64,000 bases of DNA from contig CP136066.1 in the NCBI GenBank assembly GCA_032622095.1, positions 147,093,559-147,157,558 on the forward strand, read 5' to 3'. Shown here piece by piece: positions 56,886 to 64,000 of this stretch (its first letter is position 1; each line of letters opens with the position of its first letter). This DNA comes from Siphonodentalium dalli. Its lineage: Eukaryota; Mollusca; Scaphopoda; Gadilida; Siphonodentaliidae. The notes under the pieces were generated by a model. The model was not told the origin of the DNA. It worked only from the letters and a program-made list of their open reading frames with translations, and made no database searches. The translations under genes were made by a program, and so were the position numbers.

Positions 56886-57953
56886 CATGTAGTACTCACT
56901 GGTCTATTTTGAAAGTTGTTTTGACAAAGAGCTCACAAATATTCCTGATAAATCTTCACCATCTAACAACTGGTCTACATGTACATATTAAATCAATACA
57001 AATCAGAATGGGTGCATGTTCAGAGTATTTTGGTGATACCACTCTAGTTATGGACAACTCTAGAGATATTTTGATGTAAATCTGAACTTCCGCCAACAGT
57101 ACAAGTTTTCATTATACTAAAACAGGGTTTCCGTTATACTGGTATGTGATCCCCTCAACGGCCCCGTTCCCCTAGCCAAGTTATCCCCCTGTTGAACCGC
57201 CAGTTGATTCAAATTTTTAGGGTCACATTCCCCCAACCCAGATTACCCCTGCTACCATATCCAGGACACATATCATGTATATAAAAATATTGAGATATAT
57301 AAAACTCTCGATCTTGTTGGGATATCAGTAGAGGACAGCTTTATTTGATATCTTTGGAAGAATACAGATCTATGCTGAACACATTGCAGAAAGTGCATAC
57401 CAAAACCGACTAGAATAAATTTCTTTGGAGTTGAGCTAGTTACATTGCAGTTAGGTTATGAAAAATCGTCAGCAGTTTTATGTCTCAAAATACATTCCGC
57501 TTAATATTTTTACACAGGTTCTACCATAATTTAGGTTTAAATCCAGATCTCAGGGTGGCTTACAATGTGTTAAAATTAAGGCATTTTCACTTTCTTTGCG
57601 ACTGAATATTCCGAAATTTCCAGTTGTTACGCTTCCGTAAATAAGTTCTGATTGTTTGAATGGGTACATAGAGAGTGTCTGGATTATTTATTTATAGACT
57701 CCAATGTTGTATTTTTTTATGATCACAATAAATTTCTAGTCCTTTTGAAGTTAGAGGGTTTGATAGCTTGATAACTTAGGTAGAAAATAAATGTAGGTTA
57801 AATGATCTGCCAATTACAATATCTTACCGGTACACTTCTACATGTGGATTATACCGTAGACCTACATGTACATGTATATGGCGAAAGTACATGTAGATAA
57901 ATCAGTGTTCCTACATTGAAATTGTTTACTGCCTATTCTGGATTTTATCTTTA
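56886..57953. other. Non-coding DNA
   Basis: No gene or repeat was recognised besides scattered TACATGTA words near 57840-57900. Confidence 0.35.
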
Positions 57954-57999
57954 GCACCTCCTTCTGTGGTTAAGGAGTCGATTATTTAGGGCATTACTG
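57954..57999. repeat. Lone end of the CAGTAATGCCC MITE family
   Basis: TGTGGTTAAGGAGTCGATTA followed by TTTAGGGCATTACTG is the end of the family seen at 27445 and 60103. It directly abuts an open reading frame. Confidence 0.7.
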
Positions 58000-58523
58000 G
58001 ATGTGGTTTTGAGGTTCCAGGTCACTCCGGTAGAACCCTCTACCTGGATGGACTGACCGGACTCCACCGGTCTGGGGCTACCAAGATCGCTGGGAAGAGG
58101 AAGAAGACCCCCTCAAGACGCTGCAGGCATGCCATCAGGACAAACAGGGAACTGAGAGACGCCCAGTTCCCTCCCACTTGGCCTCCGGGCCAGAAGATCG
58201 GCCTCCGGCAGATGTCACCACCACCAGCAGGAGCAGGGACGCCGAAGTCACCCCGGAGGTCCCTGCCGTCGACAGAAGATGAGGAATCAGCCAAAGCCTA
58301 CATCCTGAAAACTTTGGAGGAGCATCGAAAAGGAAAAGAAGAATGGGATGAATATCAGAAAAAAAAGTTAAAGAAGAACAACGGCTGAGAGAACAACATC
58401 AGAAATACCTGTCACAATCTACGACTCCCCCATCTTCTGGGGAGAAACAGCACCCAAGGAAAAAAAGAAATAACAGTCTTGTAAAAATTGCTTCTTTTTT
58501 TATGTATGATTTAAATAAAAGCT
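57990..58523 (+). pseudogene. Decayed basic ORF, unrecognised, cut by a MITE end
   Basis: An open frame (no ATG needed) runs from the MITE end to TGA at 58386: TLYLDGLTGLHRSGATKI, GKRKKTPSRRCRHAIR, a proline-rich part (MSPPPAGAGTPKSPRRS), then an acidic-basic helix (ESAKAYILKTLEEHRKGKEE). At an A8 run near 58362 a one-base shift lets the frame continue with KVKEEQRLREQHQKYL to a stop at 58521-58523, beside AATAAA. High GC and charged-helix content suggest a real C-terminal coding segment of a transposon or host gene, now 5'-truncated and frameshifted. Confidence 0.5.
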
Positions 58524-60102
58524 GAAAATGAGGGTTAAAGGGGAGGACCACTCGGTCCTTCCGAGAATCCTGGGGTTAGCCCCCAAAAACTACTACTTCG
58601 CGGTGATATTACCATAGGCGTGTATTCCACCACAGGGACGTGGCGGCAGGGGGAGTTTGAGGGGGGACTAACCCTCCAACTTATATCAACATTTTCAACA
58701 GCTTGAAATTTTATGCCTCACACGGAATTTGTTGAAATTAGATTGAAATTGTTAGTTGGTTGATTTTCCAGCAACTAATTAGTTGGATATTTGTTGTTTT
58801 AGATAAAGTCTAGCAAATCTTTTCTTTATATTTAGTCCAAATTTTTGTCAAATTGCTATCAATTGGAAATATACCATCATTATTCAATGTAGATAGTGTC
58901 AGGTTGGTTGGAAATTTCCAACAGTTGAAAGTTCAAACCCAGTGGTTCTCTATTTGGACCCCTCTGGACGGTGGCCATTTTGAACCAGATTTGTTTGGTG
59001 AATATGTGCGTCTTGGGAGCAACCCTTAATCACTCTTTGTTCGACCGAAATCGGTCAAGGGTCGAGAACTGGCATGGGTTCCCTATTTGAATCCCTTTAT
59101 TTGATTTAAATATAAATTTTTCAAATAAGGAATAGAAGTCACATTTGTCGAATACGTTGAGTAAACTGAAAACCGCGGCCAGTTCGTAAAAGTGGTCGCC
59201 ATTTTTAATATGTCGACCATTGCGATTGGTTTGTCGGAACAAAAAATATGTCTTCATAATTGACATAGTCAGACATACACTGGCCATTCATGCCAAATGT
59301 CAGGTTTGCATCATAAAGTGGACGATTCTATTACTATTCAAATGACACTTAGCTGCCTTATATATTTTTGCAATGGTAACATCTACTAGTATATATTTGC
59401 CCTGCAAAGCACAATGAGACACATTTGTGCACAAATATTAGATGAAATGTCATTGTGCTTGGCTATAATGCCTATAATCTACTTAATTATCGATGAATTA
59501 TGTGCAATATCGAAATTGTTTTGTCGTGCGTGCACACTGGAGCTTATCATTTTTGCTCGTTTTCTAACTGGAGCCATAAAAATTTTGCACTGTTGCCACC
59601 GTGTGCTTGTCTTTTAATGTGCCACCTGTAGCACTGGTCAAATTTTTCGTGGATATTTTTGCATATCCGGAGATAACAAACTTAGCAGAAAACTATGGTT
59701 TGCCCATTGGAATGTCCCATTTCTGGTCTAAAAACAAACTTTATCGCTGAAGGTTACAGTAAAATGTCGAAAACGAAGTGATAAACTCCTGATTGTTCAA
59801 TATTCCGTGAGCGCTACAACTCAAATTCAACACACGGATACAGATGGTGATATTGAAAAATCACAATTCAATTTTGAAAGAATAATTTGGATTTTTTAAG
59901 AAAATACTTACCATTTTAAGTGCCGTCACGCTAATTTTTATAAAATTGCGGAGAGGGCAACTTAGAATTTATCGATGCGCACTGGACGATTATAATACGA
60001 TTCTCGACGGATTTAGCAGGAGCGGTGGGCTCCCAGTGAGTTTCATAGGATACCGGTACATGTAGCTTCCAGAACATGTACATGGTTCTACATGTACAGT
60101 AA
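58524..60102. other. Non-coding DNA with GGAAATTTCCAAC repeat copy 3
   Basis: 58628-58950 starts CACAGGGACGTGGCGGCAGG with G runs and has TTGGAAATTTCCAACAG words like copies 1 and 2. The rest, including the frames at 59030-59287 and 59414-59617, shows no domain. Confidence 0.45.
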
Positions 60103-60170
60103 TGCCCTAAATAATCGACTCCTTAACCACAGCAGAATTATCGGTAATTTTTCTGGATTTAGTCGGAAAT
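60103..60170. repeat. Lone left end of the CAGTAATGCCC MITE family
   Basis: CAGTAATGCCCTAAATAATC, then ACTCCTTAACCACAGCAGAA and TCGGTAATTTTTCTGGATTTA. No matching right end is close by. Confidence 0.65.
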
Positions 60171-60552
60171 ATGGCTTGTTGCCATTCATCTGAAATCCAC
60201 TACAGCAACCTGGGCCAGTTTGGGCCAGTTTGCTTCAGGAAATTGCTTCGTGCTGATTGATGTAGCCAATTATGAGGGCTTGAGCCTTGAACACTAACCG
60301 GTATTTAACTGGGAATGAAATATATCCGCAGATTTACCATTACTTGACATTTTTGTTGCAAACATTTTACTTACCAGTACAATATAAATTATTTGTAATG
60401 CCCACATGTAGATATTTGCAGTTGGTTTCATGGCTGAGATTTTTTCCCCAGCGACTATAGCCTACCTGTATAGGAGTTTCATTATTCTCCATTCCCCGAG
60501 AGGAAACCCTTCATCTACATGTAAGGTAACAATCTTTAATATTGTCAATTTG
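60171..60552. other. Non-coding DNA
   Basis: No gene or repeat was recognised. Confidence 0.35.
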
Positions 60553-60560
60553 TCCCACTA

Positions 60561-61497
60561 TAGTGTTGAAACGGTTGGGGTTTTTCAGAAGTTTATTAGT
60601 CGACAGAGTTAACCGAATACTAGTCGATTAGTCGGACCCCTTCCGAAAGTTCCCGTTTCTATGCCCATATGTATACAATGGGCTGTGTGGCATCACAGTT
60701 TTGAATACCCAACTCTCCTTTTAGAACTTTCTAAGGGGAAGCACGAGAACTGTATAATCTCCCGTTTTGCCCGTGAGTCTCCCAATTTGATGTCTTAAAC
60801 CCGGCGCTCCCGAACCTCAATATAATCTCACGGTTTGGGAAATGCAGGTAATAAAAACATTTTATTTTAAAAAAATTGTCGCCGGCAACCAGGAAATAAA
60901 TAGGCAAGTCTCGTTCGTAAGTCTCGCTAACAAGATGTTGGGTGTGTTCTATTTTCTCTCTGAATAGGCGCCTCATGTCGTGGAGGGGGGACCTGTATTA
61001 GACGCTATTAAATTACTGAGTTGACTTTAAAAGCATGCTTGTCGCCACTTAAGTTTCGTACTTCCTTGAAGCCATTTTGTTGCTTCATTACTCTAATATT
61101 ACACATGCCGCAGTGAGAAATTATCACCGATCAATTGCACCACACCGAACCAGACAGTGTTCATGGTGCTCAGTCGGCAGTGACACTTCAAGTCTTTGAT
61201 GATCAACATAAAATAAACCGTGCCCACACGTGCATACATTGGGTTCAGTTCAGGTCACCGACCATGCATGACTGATGGCAGCGGCATCTTTAAAGGAACA
61301 ATACAATTAGGCTTTAAGAAGTTATTATGTGTTAACTGTTACCGTTTACGTGATAATATGGCCGTGCAATAGCACTGCTGTCGTGATAGCATATATATTG
61401 GTAGTGCTTTTTCCCGATTAACCGACTAGTGATTTTGGGGTCGACTAATTTAATAACCGCATCGATGTTGATTAGTCGGATAATCGTTTCAACACTA
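60561..61497. mobile_element. hAT-like element with TAGTGTTGAAACG ends
   Basis: A perfect 8-bp duplication (tcccacta) lies at 60553-60560 and 61498-61505 around the inverted ends TAGTGTTGAAACG and CGTTTCAACACTA. Subterminal ATTAGTCG and CGACTAAT words recur near both ends. No transposase; the 81-codon minus frame inside (60731-60976) has no known motif. Confidence 0.88.
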
Positions 61498-61505
61498 TCC
61501 CACTA

Positions 61506-64000
61506 GTAATGAACAACCGCTGTACATGTAGCATGGGCCGTGGGACAGTAGTACATGTAGACAAACTGTATAAATACTAGTACATGTAAATGCCTGCTTT
61601 ATATAATACTTAAGTACATGTATTAAGTTGTCTTTGGGGTCTTACAGACTCGGTTATTATAAACATTATACAACTAATTACATGGTAGTCACTGAGACAG
61701 TCTAGCCTTTAACAGTAACAAGTTTAGGTGGTGACTTTGACTGAACAAATGTCATAAACTCTGGGTACATAAATGTGTATGGTAGTCTAGTTGTAAATAT
61801 ACAATAAAATTCACCCCATAAATTCTTCTGATGGTGTGTAACTTTTTTTCAATGTCTGATTTGTTTGTTTTTGGAAGTACATGTACATGTAGTATCAGTG
61901 TTTCCACTAGAGGGGCAGTGGGTCCCTTTTATGGTCCCTGTCCTCAGCCCAAAGAGAACACAACATGATGAATTATTTGGCATTAACATTACGGCAATGA
62001 ATCTGCCAACAATAATCACTGCATGTTCATGTACATGTAAATCGTTTGTAATAATGACTCTGTTTTCTACCTATTTGGATATCAAATTTACATTCATGAA
62101 AATAACTTATTTTGGCATGATTATTTATTATTCCGTTCTGAACACCACAGCAGAGTGTTTCACATCCCTTTATTAAAAGCAAAAATATGCATGTTCTGCA
62201 TGTTCAGACATTTTTATTCTGTTAGTGTCTTCTGGAATATTCTTTGGAAATATACAGTCTGTGGTGCATACGGTACCTGATGGGCAGGTATGCAGGTTTC
62301 AAAATTATGTGTAAACTATTTTTCTTCGCCTGGTTTATGCTTCTAAAGGTAACCCATACCATAGGTTAGCAGGAGAATTACACAAACTTATAATCACTAC
62401 AACTGGTATTATTAACTACAGATGGGCAACTCATTGAACTACTGTAATAAATTTGAATGTCTCATTTTGGGAAATGATTGAGCAATGTAGTAGACCACGA
62501 GACCTGTATTTATTAAACTTTGGCACGTTCGCACGTTTGATCAACGAAATAGCTGTACATGTACATAAACCCAGTACATACATTTGTACAATGTAGCATG
62601 CAATTCCAATACATGATAAATCACCACTACTTCATGTACAAGTACATGTAAAGGCACTACATGTAGCTGAAATGTAGCATTTATCATTTGGCTGTTTTTC
62701 TAAGGTACATTGTACATTTCTGAATAATATTTAGCTATAATACTATTAATAGCCTATTGATCACTTAGAAATAAAAATTAGCAGATTTATACATGTATAT
62801 ATATAAAATATGGTACAACTATCGGGACAAGTTAACAAAATTTGCCAAATGCGCATACTCATACATGTACATGTTCATGTGCTGTATAGGGAGTAGTAAT
62901 ATAAACATTTCTGTTCCTTAGTGTTGCATAAGACTTATTTAATGAGCTTGTTTGCTATGTTTACAGAGTCGTAATCCTTTTGAACTTTATATATTATAGG
63001 TGGTGCACTCTTCCTATACACCTTATTGCTAGTTTCTATTTGTTTAATAAACACAATATGGCTACGAATGTAACATGAATCAGCAATAAAACTGTTCTGA
63101 TCAGATGATTACAGGGGTGTCTCTATCTGATACTGTATTGACAACACTGACTCTGCTATTATATAATTATGTCTGATATTAGTATGCGCCTATCAAACAT
63201 TCAGGGCGAGTTTCTAGTTTACTGTTTCGCCCATCGGCGACTTTAATAATCTGTTATTTAGAACTTTATTTAGGGTACATGTAGATGTTATTATGTATAC
63301 CATACATAGTATATATACCGGTACATGTAAATAAAATGAAACACATTGGTATCTTCAGAAAATGTATTCGACCCTGTACATATATACAAATGTACAGACC
63401 ATGTGAGTTCACAAATTTTCAACTTATAATTTCCAGCTACTGTATGTTAAAACAGATGTCATTGATTAAAGGGGTGGGAAATATTGATCAATACTGTATT
63501 GACTGTACTGATATACTGGTATGCCTAGCAATAGAGATAATTTTCTTGTTCAGTGTTTTGTCCATCGGCAATTTAATATTCTTTGAGCGAATTTGAGCTG
63601 TAGTTATTAAAGAAGTACATGTATGTAGACATAATTATTATGAACGTGTAGTATCAATCTGGTAACTCTCAGTTACATGTTTTTCCATAATAGAGGAAAG
63701 CAACCCTTGGGTTAATTTTTTAGCCCTAACTACTTCGAGTCATGAATTTAAGTGTAAAATTCTGCCTAGCACCTTGATTTCCATGATTTGGGAACCAAAC
63801 CTAAGAAACTGCCCAAAATATCACCAAATCAGAAGAAACTTTACCTTCAATAACTTTTCCAAAGAAGGATCTACATCAAAACATTTGAATGACTTCATGG
63901 AACCCCAAAATTTTGTACATGTACATGTAGCAGTACCGTAATTATAATTAACCCTTTCATGACTTGTGCTTCCTGAAATTTTGTGAAAACCCTGTGCCAA
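61506..64000. repeat. AT-rich DNA with many TACATGTA words
   Basis: At least 15 ACATGTA words, often as TACATGTACATGTAG, are spread through this stretch. Such palindromic words are frequent in some molluscan and other lophotrochozoan genomes. 63170-63260 and 63510-63600 share a diverged piece (CTGTTTCGCCCATCGGCGA against GTGTTTTGTCCATCGGCAA). No gene was recognised. Confidence 0.5.

Noticed and set aside
59030-59287. 85-codon minus-strand ORF
   Set aside because: No domain or conserved pattern visible; likely chance.
57954-60165. One large element bounded by the two CAGTAATGCCC ends
   Set aside because: The ends point the wrong way: the enclosed DNA lies outside both of them, so they belong to two separate copies.

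Overview
This is a eukaryotic, animal-type window: spliced genes, AT-rich DNA (roughly 35% GC by eye) and dense transposon debris. The mix of a PAN-like plus fibrinogen-domain secreted protein, repeated TACATGTA words, CCGGTA words and (GTCCGTCC)n repeats resembles marine invertebrates, perhaps a lophotrochozoan such as a mollusc or brachiopod. The species cannot be named from the sequence.

Two host genes are well supported, both on the + strand. The first (2105-23573) is a fibrinogen-related secreted protein. Exon 1 (2105-2419) encodes a signal peptide and a short cysteine-bearing PAN/apple-like segment, exon 2 (3637-3664) is a 28-bp linker exon, and exon 3 (21724-23573) encodes a fibrinogen C-terminal domain. 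Splice phases join exactly. The fibrinogen exon is split by a 5'-truncated LINE (22101-23297) with a 6-bp target duplication, so this copy is broken or encodes a chimera. The second gene (47983-49896) is the large first coding exon of a TOGARAM1 (Crescerin)-like ciliary microtubule protein with TOG1 and TOG2. Its later exons were not found in the remaining 14 kb.

Almost everything else is mobile or repetitive DNA. 230-1468: Mutator-like element with five 158-bp tandem repeats. 3938-12252: minus-strand LTR retrotransposon in intron 2 of the fibrinogen gene, with 2.8-kb LTRs, tRNA-Leu-type PBS and PPT, and only gag plus a zinc-finger ORF (no pol). 12567-13156: TTAA-flanked MITE. 13200-14345: block saturated with GATATC. 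14493-19428: full-length but decayed PIF/Harbinger element (MADF ORF plus DDE transposase) carrying a nested MITE. 23580-24216: GA/GTT microsatellite directly after the fibrinogen stop codon. 24464-37340: palindromes, fold-back elements and short tandem repeats. 38040-41400: LINE remnants. 42228-47370: GC-rich fold-back arrays built from GCGCCGAAA words, with a hAT element inserted into one of them. 50860-61500: (GTCCGTCC) repeat, two CCGCGGTG MITEs, two further hAT-like elements, a Tigger/pogo remnant and a decayed basic ORF. 61500-64000: AT-rich sequence rich in TACATGTA.

The two host genes do not form a pathway together. The most notable items are the in-frame LINE insertion in the fibrinogen exon, the gag plus zinc-finger element without pol, the GCGCC fold-back arrays, and the GATATC block.
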